Positions 41,110 through 54,999 of a stretch of DNA of 64,000 nucleotides are shown one piece after another. The notes under the pieces were generated by a model. It did not search any database. It was not told the origin of the DNA and worked only from the letters and a program-made list of their open reading frames with translations. A program made the position numbers and the translations under genes. Within the stretch, counting starts at the first letter, position 1, and each line of letters begins with the position of its first letter. The stretch is from Larimichthys crocea (taxonomy: Eukaryota; Chordata; Actinopteri; Sciaenidae). The stretch is from assembly GCF_000972845.2 (NCBI RefSeq), contig NC_040013.1:3462642-3526641 (forward strand), in the 5' to 3' direction.

Positions 41110-41574
41110 CAGTGGAGTACAGTCGAGTGGTGTAAGCTGAGAGATGTCAAAAGCTGACGCCTCAGCTGAAGTCTTACAGCAGTCTGTAATGGTTTAATAG
41201 TCAAAACTGATTGCGGAGCAAAGATGATCTGTCACAGCACAGCTGCTCGCACAGGCCGTCATTAATTCTTATATTATGGCACAAGCTGAAAGTACAAAAA
41301 CACTTTTTTCCTGTTACCCCCCCCCCTCCTAAATGTCTTTCTAATTACCATGAAGTAATGCATTCCTCGTAAGAACTCACTATAAACCGAGGGTAATAAG
41401 GAAGATCCTGTTTCTGAGTTGATCAGGAAGGATTCGTTAAGAAATTTCGAGAGAAATAATCACAAAATCAGTTAATTAACTTTGTGTCCAGCAGTCTAAG
41501 AAAGTAACAACACCGTTGATTATTTAGTCGCAGCAGTAATTACTAGCTTTTGTCACATCTGTGCTGCAGCTTTA

Positions 41575-41875
41575 AAGGTCCAGTGTTCACAGGGTTTAGT
41601 GGCACCTAGCAGTGAAGTGGCAGACTGCAACCAAACTCTTTCCTTCCAAGCATGGAAACTCCAGCTGGGAAATTCACATGAAAAGCAAAAGGTCGTACGT
41701 AGTTCAGAGTTTGGTTTGTCTTTTCTGGGCTACCGGAGACAAATGGTGGTTCAACTCCGTGGAAGAGGACCCGACTCAATCTCACCGCTCGTTTTAAGGC
41801 GAGAACGCAACAATTCTTTCAATGAAAACATACTAATTATTATTAGATACTCCTAAATCTTACACACTGGACCTT
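41575..41875. mobile_element. MITE with terminal inverted repeats (301 bp)
   Basis: Starts AAGGTCCAGTGTTCACAGGG and ends CCTAAATCTTACACACTGGACCTT, whose complement begins AAGGTCCAGTGTGTAAG. The outer 12 bases are a perfect inverted pair. It is a familiar teleost non-autonomous DNA transposon. Internal open frames (up to 85 residues) are accidental. Confidence 0.85.
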
Positions 41876-43175
41876 CAAGCAAAGAAAAACCGTGTTTTAA
41901 CTTAAAATATGAAAGAGCTTTCGGCATAATCAGAGAGTCTTAGTGGTCTTGGTTGTCATGGAATCAGTCAATGTGCAAGCTCGGGTCTTAAGCTCATGTT
42001 TGATTTCTTCAAGAAGGAACAATGCACATCAACATGAGTAGTTGGGTTCATTATATAAATCTTCCAGATTTCCATCTGCAGTTCCGGCAGGTTGATGCCA
42101 TATAACAAAGGAAACATACAGCAGCACATAAGTACAGACAAATCATAAAACTAATGACATAACCACTAGCCCGGATTGTGACGTTTGATTGTCCAGTAAC
42201 AACTGTTTTATAGATTTCAGATGTGACGTGCCTTTGTGTTCCAATCCCCTTTGGGATAACTCGCCCGGCAACAGGCAAGAGTGGCAGCGCGATTTCAGAT
42301 GATTTCATGCGTAGCATTTTAAGGATGTTTTGGAAAAAGCTTAGCAGTGCTAAAACTATTTAATAGCATACTATTTAATTTTCCACAGCAGACTTTTTGA
42401 CTTGTCATAGTAGGAGAAGCACGAGTGATACTAATAACAGCGAGGATGACACTTGAACGGAACATCCATTAGTCTCAGGAGTCACAGTGTGTCAGCGAGT
42501 CAGCATGATTTTATTAGTTATATCTGTACTTTTTCTACCGTGACATGTCAAAATGTCTTTACTTGTTCCAAACACTTTGTTAATATATCATTATAATAAA
42601 GACAATCTTGCTCAGCATTGGGCAAATTATTAGAAAACTGAATTAATTACTCAAGAAAATGTGATTACATATCTTTACATCCACCCACATCACACATTCT
42701 ATATTTAATTAATGTTTAACTAAAAAAAAAAGAGTCATTATGGTTTAACAAGCTGCCACCATATGTGTTGGAGGTGTTTACTGACCATCATTAGCTAACT
42801 TGTGACTGCTGCACTTGTCTCCGTGAAGCTGTTGCGGTTCACACCATCGGTGTATTATTAGAACTGGTCACGGCAGCCACAGATGGCACCGATTCAGCCC
42901 GGCGAGAATTGAACTGAATGTTGGCTTACCAGTGACTAACTTTGGCACAACTTTAGAGTTACAGGCGGTCGTCTTTCTCTCCTCTTTTGGTGAAGCCAAA
43001 CTGCTTCGATCCACGACAACTCAAGCCAACATGTCACAGTTCAGCCTGTCCAAGCAAACTGATATCAAGCATCAGTCGGAGACTTAAGACAGCAAACAAG
43101 TCAGGCAGCAAATTGTTGAAGTAATGGAGCGTAACTGGGATTAATAACTATAATCTAATTATTGGATTAATCATT

Positions 43176-43257
43176 ACTGTAATGCAAGACTAAGTAATCA
43201 AGTTAATAAATAACAGACTGTAATGCAAGACTAAGTAATCAAGTTAATAAATAACAG
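43176..43257. repeat. 41-bp tandem duplication
   Basis: Two copies of ACTGTAATGCAAGACTAAG... ending AATAAATAACAG, offset 41 bp, essentially identical. Confidence 0.9.
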
Positions 43258-43284
43258 GCTAATCAAAAAAATAGGGAAAGACAT

Positions 43285-43612
43285 GGAGCGTGGGCGGAGG
43301 CTGAATGAAGCCTGGGTGCTCAAACTAGCCACCCGTGATAGCACCAACCTGCCAATCAAAGCATCCAACTCTTTAATTCTGCATAACTTTAAGCCTCAAT
43401 ATATATTGAACAGGTGAGTTCTATAAGAATTCACCCTCAGTACAGTTGTCATGGACAAAATTAGCCAATAATATTTTTTGTACCAGGCTGTGAACATGTT
43501 TATTTCTGCTGTGAAGGACATTTCAACATGGGGACTAATGGAGACTGACTTATTTTGCAGCCAGCCTCCAGTGGACGTTCGAATAACCGCAGTTTTGGCA
43601 CTTCTATGTTGC
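43285..43612 (+). mobile_element. Dispersed repeat R1, third copy
   Basis: Shares AATTCACCCTCAGTACAG, TTTTTTGTACCAGGCTGTG and CAGCCAGCCTCCAGTGGACG with 32865-33352. The left part is more diverged. Confidence 0.7.
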
Positions 43613-44099
43613 CTTCTCCTCACAATTGATACTTGACACATGAAAATCAAATTTAATGTAGAAAAAAATTCCCGTTTAGTTTAGACTTTTTGTCTTATTT
43701 AGCAACCGTCTCTGAGTCCACACTGCTGGCGTAGCGAGTGAGAAAACTTGAACCGGTTTCAGCTGTTGATGCACTGTGACAGGGACCCACCATGGGATCC
43801 CTCTTGACGACCATGTGGAGACCAGTGTGAGGGCCTGAGAACAAGACTGGAATGTCAATGTACCATTTCAAAAGCAACTGTAAACTGCACTGCTGGGCTG
43901 AAGACAAACCCCAGAGGCACTATAAATAAATAAATATATATATCCATGTATGCAGCTATCTCTTGTTTTCCTGTTTGGAACATATACCTTGTGGTTCAAA
44001 GGAGCTCCTCTTTGAAGAACATAATTGTACAAAGGACTCCCATTGGACTGAGCAAAGTTCCCACAAACTCCCATAGGCCACGTGTCTCTTTGGGCATAT

Positions 44100-44123
44100 A
44101 TGTGTGTGTGTGTGTGTGTGTGA
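44100..44123. repeat. (TG)n microsatellite
   Basis: Perfect TG dinucleotide run of about 24 bases. Confidence 0.9.
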
Positions 44124-44199
44124 GATTAACCATGCTGGCGTGAAGAAACCCAGACATTTCCAAGTTCACAATGGTCTCATGTACCCCCACCCTTCACTC

Positions 44200-47100
44200 C
44201 CACAATCCCACTCCAAGTCCTCATTTCCCATTGTCTCCTCCAGTAAAAACAGCCCGTGTTATCTCCTGGATTGCTGATAGTGCTAGTTTCACAAATGCAA
44301 CACTGTTTGTTCAGCCATTATGGACTAAATTCACCAGAAAAAGCCTCTGTACTTTACAGCCACTATCAGAGTGAAACTTATTACACAGGTCTAAAAACAG
44401 ATCTGTTCTCCCAGAAAGTCCATCAGTGCCAGCTGTGGAGAGGCTACTGCCACCAGAGTTTCTTAATCACATACATCAGAGTTTCCTCATATTTCTTGAG
44501 TTGCATAATTCAAGTATGCAGCGCTGTGGTATGTCATGATGTCCAATCAGCTCGCAGTTTCACTTCCGTCCCTCAAGATAGAAAACAAACAAGGCTGCAC
44601 GTGGATGTGAGGTTCAGGGCAGAAGGTGAGAGGTGAAGTTCAGGTCTATCTTATCTGGAATGAAAGCCCAAAAGGAATCTGATCATCTGATGTAATGTGT
44701 CTGGATTTACAAACGGCGCCTGACTGAAGCGGCATACCATCCCACAGACCCAGGTCACTCCCTAAAGCCCGGGGGAGACAACACACACACAAGGCAACAC
44801 ACAATACAGTGTTTGGAGAGAGAGAGGGAAGAGATGCTTGTTCTCAGACCACACACCAACAACTACAGCTGTTTTTTTTAGTACAGCAGATCAAAGAGTT
44901 GCTATTTCTACTCCCTCATACAAGGAGGATCCTTTTACTGCAGCTAGAGTTCGTATGTTATTAGGCAGGCTGACATCATCCAAGAAAGTTGTGCAAAGCA
45001 CATCAGGCCTTGAGTCACTTCCATCTTTCTAATGTATATGTTACGATGTCCTGTCAAAGCCTTAAGAGTAGCCTGAGGATGGGATTCCCAGGCTGAACAG
45101 ATTGCCAGCCTCATCACTCATCTACTCTCTCACCAGGACGGCCATGAAAAGTGATACAAGAGCAATGCGGAACAAGTCAAACTCTTTCCCCTCTTAATGC
45201 GTCTTTCATGCCGGGGTTGTGATGCTGGTGGTTGGCAGGCTTTAGGGTCAGAGCGTGGTCATTTGCAATCTTGCCATCTGGGCTCTACCTGCTTTAGGAA
45301 CCACAGATGGAGGTCAAGTTTACACAGCACACACACACACACACACGGCAACAGCATTCATTCAACACGCAGCACTGGAAATTTCCTTTGTACCAGGGTT
45401 TAAAAAAAGCTCAGCGGGGGGAAACTTGATTCACAGCGGTTCTGGAAATTGTCAGTGACAAGCCTGAGAGTGTGCACCTGTTATGAATTAACACATAGAT
45501 TGATACACTGAATGTTCACGCCGTAGTGTTATGTCAACTGTTATGTAGCAGCAAATCACCAAATCACACATTTAACTGTAACGCCATGTCATTTTTCGAT
45601 GCACCTGCAGAGCAGCTGTTTTCCTACATTGGTGACTGATATGGACAGAGCGTATACTCAGAGGGATAAAATATATCCCTCACCTGTTTAAGGATTTCTT
45701 TCTGCTCAAGGTAAAGTCTGAGTAATGATCACCTTTGGCCTGACTCTAATATATTTACCTGGTGGTATAACACTAAGGTCGAGAACAACAATTAAACTTC
45801 TTTTACCTAAAAAACACTAACAGGATGTTGTTGGCCCCCGCTGAACTCTCAGTAACACTCCTACACCTCTAAACTTTAGAGTCTAAAGCATCTAACTGCC
45901 TTTGGCCTAAGCCTAGACCTGCCCTCCTGGCATCAGGGATCCATCATGGTGGGGGAGGAATAGGGGAATGTTGGAGACAACCAAACAGGCAGCAATCCAG
46001 GAAACTCTAACTCGAGAAGGAAGCATGATTTCCCTCTCAGATAAAAGAGGAATTCAATTAGAAGACAGTGTGAGGCATCAGAAAAGAGTGAAAAAGCAGC
46101 AGAGTGAGTCAAGAAAGGACAAGAAATTAAATGCTGATGTGCAAAACTGTAACTTTGACGTTGCGGCTATAGATTACCAGTTAACGTGCAGACTCAACAG
46201 TGGACGATACCAAAATAGACTGAGGTAACACTAATCCAATCCAATTCAGAGACTCTGCCTCATGAAAGAAAAACTCTGTCGGTTTCCCATGGCTCGATGT
46301 AGATGCTGGTATTAACTCTCTCCACACAAGAAGAAAAGCGGGGGTTTGAAAAAAATGCATGGGAAATCACGGCATCATCCAGCGCGCTCTCACAAAAACA
46401 TTAGTGCACAGGCTTTATCATCCATCCTATTAAGGCTAAGTGGGTCATGACAATAGACGGGCTAATCAGATAACTTTATTTGATTTAAATTACAGACCTG
46501 GCAGTACGTGCACCTCTCTGTTCGGTGGGAAGGTCCTCTCTGCAAAATCACACAATTTCAAGATTAGTTACTGAGCTTGACCTCCACCCCCGTGTGTGTG
46601 TGTGTCCACATTTCTGGATCCTCGATTGGAAAAGCGGCAAATCATTTCAACACAGCACGGAAAAATGGTCCACAAACAAATATTTCACTTCTTTAGCGTC
46701 CTTCATTTAACAGACATGTCTCACTTGGCACAATGTGGGGAAACCATTATTACAAAAATGGTTTGTGCAGTTGGCTTTTTGCACATCAGACACATACGCA
46801 TACAAAGCCCTGCGAGAATTTGTACAAACACACTCGCGTGCAGAGTGCATAAAATAATGGACAAAACTTCTGTGCATGGATGCGCATGGGATCACGGTCT
46901 GCCGCTCAGCTTAATCTTTGACCAGAGGGTACTGCAGAGTGGTGAACGAAGCTGCACGCTCAAGACAAACAACAAGCCTATATTTTTCCTGTTATAATCG
47001 CATTTATTCATTACTGTACTTATATTAGTCAAAAAGAAAGTTAATGATATAGCAGTGGGAAAGCTCTGGGTCTGCCCTCTGAAGGCCATTTTACGACCAA

Positions 47101-50100
47101 AACAAGTTTCTAATGGCATGCAACAAAAAAAACCTCAACAGTAGATCAACAGGAAAACAGGACAAGGTTCAAATCACAGGGGAAAAAAACAGTAATTATT
47201 TCTTTCTTGTGTAGCAGGAGAGCAATAGATCACCTAAATATGATGTCCACAGAGACGATAAGCATAAGATACATATAAGGAGTCACAACGAGAGAAGGCA
47301 ATTGCTTCCATATCACAGCAAACAACTTCCCCTTGGCCATTAAGTGCCCATTTAGCTTGGCTCTGCTATTTAGTGCCATTAAAATAAGATTATAAAGGGG
47401 ACAATTCTTTGGTTGACTCCAGGTCAAATCTGCCGACATTAGGCTGCAGCGGGTAAAGTGTAGATTTCTGCAGAAGACCCGGTGAAAGACAGAGAAACGC
47501 ATTTACGAAGGATTAAAGAATAAGGTGAAAGTTGTTGGTTTGGTGGAAACTCTGCATCCAAGTCAAGTTGTGGCTCACGGAGAACTGCTTTTTAATAAAG
47601 CCTATAGATATCAAGAGCAGCCAATAAGTTCTAAGTCTCCATAAGCAAATTACAAGTCACAAAGCCAAGTCTTTAGAGCTGTTATTATATGTATATATAT
47701 GTATATATTCATAATAACAATGGATCAAATGACTGTGAATGTGAAAAGGGTCTCAGATAGTGAACAAACCAGAAACACCCTCAGCTCTACAGAACCTTTT
47801 AGCTTCTTTAAGCTTATTATTTTTTGGATTATGAAACTTTATCGCGTACTTACTTCTCTGCAGCGTCATTTCCAAACACAGCTGACGCTCAGTGTTTAAA
47901 ACAAAACCCACCCTGGTGAACATAGTGGCGCACTTTGCAGCTAAGGAGCCAGATATTTCCCTCTGGAGTTGGTGGAGAAACAGAGGGTGAATAATGGACT
48001 AGTCGGTCATAAACACGACTCCAAATAACTATTAATGTTTCTCTGTATCTGCTGGTTGCATAATTAAGTTCACTATAACACCTTAAAAGGTGATAATAAT
48101 GATCAGCGTGGTGTTTTGCTGCCCCTAAGTGGCTATAAAGTAGTTAGAGCTGAGTTTTTAACGTCGCAAAACTAGCAGTAAAGTCCAAATAAAGCCTGAA
48201 CTGAAATGTTATTCAAGTCCAGAGCTCTGGGCACATTTATCAAAAGTTCATCTTATCCGAAGAACAAAGCCGCTGCCGCTCGATGTAGATTTTAAAAGAT
48301 CAGATTTCCATCTCACCCGGTGTCAAACATTAATATCTGATCTGTTTCTCAACGGAGAAACACACAGAGGGGGCACCGAGGTCGCCCTGCCCAGCTGACC
48401 ACACTGTCATTAGCCTGTTGCTGATAAACTGGTAATTACAGGAGCAATCAAAGTCTCAATGACATGTAATTCCATTAGAAATCTGTCCTACTGTCCTAAA
48501 CTGTAATCAACACTGCCTTATCTTGGTTTCATTTCCCACTTCACTGCCCTTTGGCTGACCTTGATGACACTGCTCACATGAAAACCAGCTTGACTACCTG
48601 GAAATAGGCTGGCAAGAAGAAAAACACACACACACACTATGACTTGCAAATCTATGCTACGAAGAGAAAGGTGGCGAAAATGTACAATCCGCCTGTCACC
48701 GTACAAAATCCCAAGGTGTCTAATGGCAGCGCAGGAAGCAAATGTTCTGTATCTTCTGCCAGATTTCCTAAAAAAACGGCATTTAATGCATTCTGGCTCC
48801 ACGGCATGGCGGTATCTCTAATGACTTTGGGATAACAAGGCATGTTTCTCTAGGCCATGTTGTTTTTTCCCCCCCTACATAATGAGGATTGGTTTCCCCT
48901 GAGCGAGGAGATGTCCTGTTTGCATTTTTCGGTTGGTACTCAACTGGCCCTGCCGCAAAGGAAGAACCAAACTCAGGGACCGGCTGTTCTATTTTAGAAG
49001 TCAGGGGGAACAGGTCTAAGCTCGTCGACTGCCTACATATACCATTAGCAATGCCAGCAATGTTCCAAAGAGAAAGGAAGCCGGCTGAAGAGATGGTATC
49101 ACAGGGCGCGCTCTCATGTTTTCATGCCATTCCTGTCCTGTTCAGCCTAAAACCTCTCCTACCTCTCTCCTCCCTTAAGCTTATACCTCTTCCACCCACG
49201 TTTTCCGTCAATGCGTCTGCCCGCTCTATCGCTCTCTGTCTCCCCAGCGCAATTCAAGCATAAACCGGCCAGTCAAGATTCTTGCGAAAACATACAGGCC
49301 GTGTTGTACTAGAAAGCTGCGTGGAGGTGTGCCTTTCTAATCTTAGTCTGACCAGCATTGAGGAGGTGAGCATGTCAGGGGACTTGCGTGCAGCAAAGGA
49401 ATTTACGAACAAAGGAAGGCAGATGCCGCCTTCCCCCCACTGGGCTCTTGTCCCTCTATCTCTAAAGCCCCTTAGGATCACCAACAGAGCAATTAGAGAT
49501 ACTGTCATAAAGTTTTCCCAAAGTGATAACACAGACCATAACTGTATTTCAAAAAAAGAATAATTCAGAAAAATATAGTCATATATATATAAATATATGT
49601 ATATATATATAGCATGTTGTTCTTCTCAATGAGGGATCATTCAGTAGTAGATTACACAACCCAGTTCCCCTTCCTCTACATTTCCTTCTCACAGCTTTAT
49701 CTTCAATCAGCATGTTAAGCCTTATTACAATATGCTTTACATGGCGCCAGGGGCTGGACCCTCTAACAAAATCTTAAAGGTGCAGTCACACTCGGCACCA
49801 AATGGAAATTTGCTTCACTTTCATTCAAAATCAAGTGTGACTTCTTTCAGTTCCCAAAATACTTTTATTCCATTGAACAAAAGCAGAGTTCAGTTTGAAT
49901 TTGAACAGCCAGGCAGATGGGCAAGTCGACCGTTCAAAGACAAAGTTGCACGGCTCTGAATTTTACATGATCAGGTTCTGGATAACACAACACAGAAATG
50001 ATTAATGAGCAATAAAAAAACAAAAAATGAAGCAATGGCTTGAAGTGCTGCAAAAACAAATCCAAACATCATAAATTTAAAGATTCTTCTTGCGTGATCA

Positions 50101-52740
50101 GCAGACACTCAGGTGCTGCACATCAACAGGACCACACAGCAGGAAAAATCAAACGAGCATTGCAGATTCGTTGGCCAGTTAAGAAGTCTGTGCATGTTAA
50201 ACCTGCAAAAACGGATTATTCAGAAACTTGGAGGAGGCTACACACACTGCAACACTGAAATATAATCTTTTAAGTTGATATAGCAAACAGGTTACACATC
50301 CAATATTCATTTGCAGACGTTTTTGACCATCTTGTGAATTTAAATCCAATATCCAGGCTTCTTTTAGCTCTGTTTTGGTCCCTGCCAAGGTGAAATTTCT
50401 TGTTCTTTAGCTGTTAAATGCTCCACTATGTCCTCTAACTTGTGTCTGTGTGCAGTTTGGTGTTTCACAGCACCTTTCTCATGCTTTTTTGGCTGAAATC
50501 TGCTGCCTGCTGCATCTGAAAATGATGCTGATGAGAGAACCAAAACAGTTCAAGTTGTGGGCCGGAAATATGAAGCGAACTGCAGAGTCAGGTGAAAACT
50601 CTAAGTGCGTGCATCCGCGAGCACCTTCATCACCTACATGTAGTCGTGTGTGCCAGTGTTGATATACAAAATATTGATTATAGCTGCTTTAACACTTCTC
50701 AGTGTTTAACATAAACGGTAAGTCATGAGCTCAAGGTTTCCAGGTGTTTCTCTACCCAAACAAACAATCTCTTCTCCTGCAACTGACAACAGAGAAAGAA
50801 CAGAAACAGCTGCAATGTGTCAAACGGAGAAGCCAAAATCTGGACAAAAAAACTTCTTTTCCACATTTAAAATGGAAAAAAGGACAGTGGCTTAATTGAG
50901 CGGTAACCTGATAGCAGAAAACCTCACAGCAACAGTGTTGGCTGGTCGGAGCTAGTCAGTTAAACAAACTTTTCGAGGTGAAGCTTTGTGACAAACCTTT
51001 CAGTCAACATCCGTCGACACGATGCAGCATTCAAAGGAGACACGTGCAAACGATAAGCATTATCTGAGAGACATCACTCACATTTCATGCAAACGGTACA
51101 TAACAAGCAAACGAGAAATGGATTCTCTTGTTGAAGAATAATGCGCAACATGGGGAAAATAGGACACTGGTGAGGAAAGAAGAGGTAGACGACCTCCCTC
51201 TTTGAAGCTTTGAAAAGGAAAAAATAAACTCGGCTCCGAAACAACCAAATAATGCACAAAATTGGATCCGTGTCAATAGGTTGTCAGCATTGCTGATAAT
51301 AATAGGGCTCTGTCGTAAGCTTGTGTTGCTTGATGAGACAGAGGGTAAGAGCAAACAGAGTTGAAAAGAATGCCTTAAAAGCATGTGTCGAGGACCTGAA
51401 ATTAAAGAAGCGAACACACATGATTCAAAATGATTTTTGTATTTTTTTTGTATTATTCTATGTGTGTGTACTGTATGTGTGTGTATGTGAGCTTTGCATG
51501 CTCAGCTTTCACTCGATGTCATGACGCACAGAGCTCAGTCTGTCTTTTATCATGACCAGCACAGAAATGTAAATGTTGAAGTTGCAGTCTTGGTAATTAG
51601 TCAATATGTGCTGCGAGATAAGGGCCCCTACTACAGCCCCTCCAGTCACTCCTATAGGGGGCTTAGCACAAGAATATGCTTACCAATTTTAGCCAGAGCA
51701 TAAATATAAAAGTCACACTGATGCTGAGGAACCGATGATGACATTCGGACCAAACAAAAGATAGAATAACAGACAGAGACCGTGGGGAAGAGAGAGGCTC
51801 CAAACCCAAATTAAATGTAGATCTGGTGTTAGGTTTTATGCTAAACTGTGTATTCATTTGCATTCATGAAAAGTTGCGACGATGTGTGACGAATGCAATG
51901 ATTTCATGATCCAATGTTTTGGCATCAGGGGATGTATGATCATTTAAAAGAATAGTAAAATATGATAGTCACCCAAACAACCAATTAATATGTTTTTAAA
52001 ACTGAACAAAAACCAAAGATGATCCATATTCGTTTCAAACCGTGGCACGCATCCCCGACATTATTTGAACTTGAGCTTAGCTGCAGATCCTCCACGTCTA
52101 AACCACAGACTCCAGCAGATTAGTTCTGTGGGGTTATGATATTAAAGAAGGTTGACAGAGACGACCGAGCAAATGGCAGCGAATTGCAGTCTCTCTCTCC
52201 ACAAACTTGCATCGATTTGTCCGCGTTCAAACCACTCATCAAAGGTCACCTTTTCAGAAGCGCGTGATTAATGCTTCACGGTCATTTAAAGTCACGTAAA
52301 GTTCCTGAAAAGCACTCTGTAAATAAAATACATAGTTATTATTATGTTAACTTCCACTCTGCTCAAATTCATGCTCTCATACTGGAAGTAAATTTATCCA
52401 TCTCTAACAGAATCTGGAAACTTACATAACACTCTGTATGAAAATTATATTGGCAGTCATGGGTGGTGCTGAATATTTATTTATTTATATATTATTATAT
52501 TAAAAAGAAAAAAAAGGTCCCTCCTATCATTATTGGCATTTACTTTGGCACTTCTCCTCATAACTTGAGGAAATATACTCATGACGAACATAAATGATTG
52601 TCTCGAATACAGAGCTGATAAATAAACTGTTACTGAAGATGCCAAATGACTGAACGACTATTTTTCTATCCAATAATTCTTACAAATAAAGCCTGAAATA
52701 AGATGAGAATAAAAATCTGCCTGTTATCCCTTTTAACCAA
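44200..52740. other. Long non-coding stretch
   Basis: No gene can be named. Only short open frames, (AC)n at about 45329-45347, AT-rich tracts at 49575-49612, and two tiny splice-bounded segments (45685-45718 and 47854-47881, discussed under findings). About 47900-48480 is repeat-poor with TAATTA-type motifs and may be a conserved non-coding element. Confidence 0.4.
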
Positions 52741-52750
52741 AAGAAAAGAT

Positions 52751-53300
52751 GTTACGGGAATTTTAAATAACAACCCTTAAATAAGGAGGATCGGATTCAA
52801 AGCATCAAAGTTTAAGTTGAATTTATTGTTCTTGTACAAGAGGAGCGTTTCACAGTGCAACCCCCTAAAGGGGTTACAGAGAAAAAGGCTCCCAGAGGAG
52901 CGTTAACAGTTGGTTTTTATACATTTTCCTGAAGATGGGCTGTCTCAACCCCTGTAAATTGTTAACAGTCAATTTGCATATAATGCCTTTAAACAGCTTA
53001 TCTCCTAAAGAGTAGTCAGGATGTCCCCAATCTTGATGTCATCTCCCTGACTCATTCTGTTCTCAAATTCCTCTATTTATACGTTAACCTGGACTTTACC
53101 TTACCCTGCCAGTCTGAGTAAAACATCAATAAAGGGAAGTGCCCTAAGATAAGTATAAGTTTATACTTATAAGTTTATAAGTTTATACTGTATAAGTTTA
53201 AAACATCCAACTAGCTGTGTAACCCTAATTTTTATAACAAAAAGCACATAAACCTCCGGCTAATTCTCTTATTACTTTCATACAGTCCCTCAGGATACAT
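52751..53300 (-). mobile_element. Possible solo LTR of a retroelement
   Basis: On the minus strand: TATAAAAACC (TATA-like) near 52920, a GC-richer stretch, then ACAATAAATTC (poly(A) signal) near 52830, and an end at CCCGTAACA. This order resembles U3-R-U5 of an LTR. The far end is not clear, and no internal retroelement genes are nearby. It could be another repeat class. Confidence 0.35.
53155..53205. repeat. AT-rich palindromic repeat (TATAAGTTTATA units)
   Basis: Overlapping copies of AAGTTTATACTTATAAG can fold into hairpins. Located inside the possible LTR. Confidence 0.75.
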
Positions 53301-53433
53301 GACCCAGGAGGTCTTTTTACTAGTGGATAGATTTCTTGCAGTGTTAGGCAATCAGACTCTCTGTCACCTCACCCAGAAGTTATATCTCCACAACAGAGAC
53401 CGCTTCCAAGTAGTTACACTTAATAATTAATAA

Positions 53434-53692
53434 GAGATACTTTATTAATCCCTCAACGGGGAAATTCTTTTTTTACTCAGTTTTTATTTACATGCACTTT
53501 TAACCCAGAACAAACACACACATGCAGTACAAGTACAAAGGCTCATAGACATGCAATGTGGAGAGAGATGGTGGCGTGATGGGCAGCGAGCCAGAGCAGC
53601 GCCCTGCGAGCAGTTGGGTTCGGTGCCTTGCTCAAGGGCACCTCGCCACCCTCGGGTTCCCAAGCCAAGTCCCTATGAACTGAGCTACTGCC
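53434..53692 (-). mobile_element. tRNA-derived SINE, third copy
   Basis: On the plus strand it starts GAGATACTTTATTAATCCCTC and ends CCTATGAACTGAGCTACTGCC. Same family as the SINEs at 24285-24798 and 24921-25216, with the middle part shortened. Confidence 0.8.
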
Positions 53693-54688
53693 AACCATGT
53701 AACCAAACTACTGCATGATACATGTCACAACATCAGCTATGAAACCCAGATGCATTGATGCATTTGTTATTGCTTGACAGCTCTTATTTTTGTTTGGGTT
53801 TATTGTTCTGGAAGTCTGTCTTTGCTTTCTCTAATGTTGGAGCCTGATAGCATTTGACCCAAGTCACTTGGCACGTATCTTATCTCTGTGGTAGCTATAT
53901 TTTCAAAACAAACAGCATGGCACAGCCCTGCATGGATGCCAAAACCACTTCTACTGGCTTTAAATTGTTTATCGTAATATTAAATCCATGTTCTTGTGTC
54001 AACACAACCGATCATATTGTCAGTAAGCAGAAAGACAAGGCAGCCAGTGTGCTCTGGATGAGATTTAATTTGGCACGTTCTTCACTGGCAAAGCGGCGAG
54101 TTGGCAGCAGTTACGTGCACGCCGCTCAGCTGAACTTGTCAAAATCTTTGCACAGACTTGTTCATTATTCCCCGGTAGACTGTCACCTGCAACTTGTCAA
54201 AAATGTGCTGTGATGAGTTGCAGGCCGCATACTGTTGGTTTACTTCCATTGATTTACCCATTAAATGAACACATCTGGGGCTCTACTCACAAAACATCCC
54301 TAAGACTGAAAGCAGCTCCTACCTGGCACCGGAGGAAACCCAGAGAAGAAGACGTGTGTCAGTCCTGAGTCATAGCACTCCTAAGATTTTGGCCTAAAAG
54401 TAATTTATGAAGCATTTTTAGCGCTCTGAAGTCTGATAAACGTTAAAAGCAGGACTGCAAAGTCACTAAGACCTGCTTAGAATCAGTCAAAGCTGCAGGT
54501 AATATATATTATGACTGGAAAAATACAACAATTAATGGATAAGAGTGCAATCAGATCAACAACAAATCCAAATAATCCAATAACATGACAGTTTGCACAA
54601 TTCTCCACCCAGGAAAAAAACTGTCTGCTGCCTGAAATATCTCTCAGCTGACTGCGAGAATGTGCCGTCTACTTTTTGACAGTTCGTT

Positions 54689-54960
54689 AAAGGACCAGTG
54701 CGTATAGGATTCACTGTCATCTAGCACCGTAGCTGCTGATTGCAACCTCCTTTCCTACGTGAAGGAGGAACGAGAAAAACTCAAAAGGACACATCGAGAC
54801 TGTCTGTCCTGGGCTACTGGAGAGACATGATGGTTCAACATGATGCATGGCGTCTGAAGATATAAACAAAAACATAACTATTCCCACTGTCAGCTGATCA
54901 GACACTAATAAAAACATAGTTATGAATATTCTTTAAATAGAGCATAGAATATAAACACAC
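54689..54960. mobile_element. Decayed copy of the AAGGTCCAGTGT MITE
   Basis: Starts AAAGGACCAGTGCGTATAGG and shares GACTGTCTGTCCTGGGCTAC and TGGTTCAACATG with 41575-41875. The right inverted repeat is no longer recognisable. Confidence 0.65.
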
Positions 54961-54999
54961 TTGACTTTTAAGTGAACTCGTTTAATACTTCTTAAATAA

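Noticed and set aside
41599..41856. 85-residue frame
   Set aside because: Falls inside the MITE at 41575-41875.
45757..45771. 14-nt segment between a very good acceptor and GTAAAT
   Set aside because: Too short to judge coding, and such pairs are expected by chance in this much sequence.
48889..49263. 124-residue plus-strand frame
   Set aside because: Composition and lack of any motif suggest chance; no start context or conserved block.
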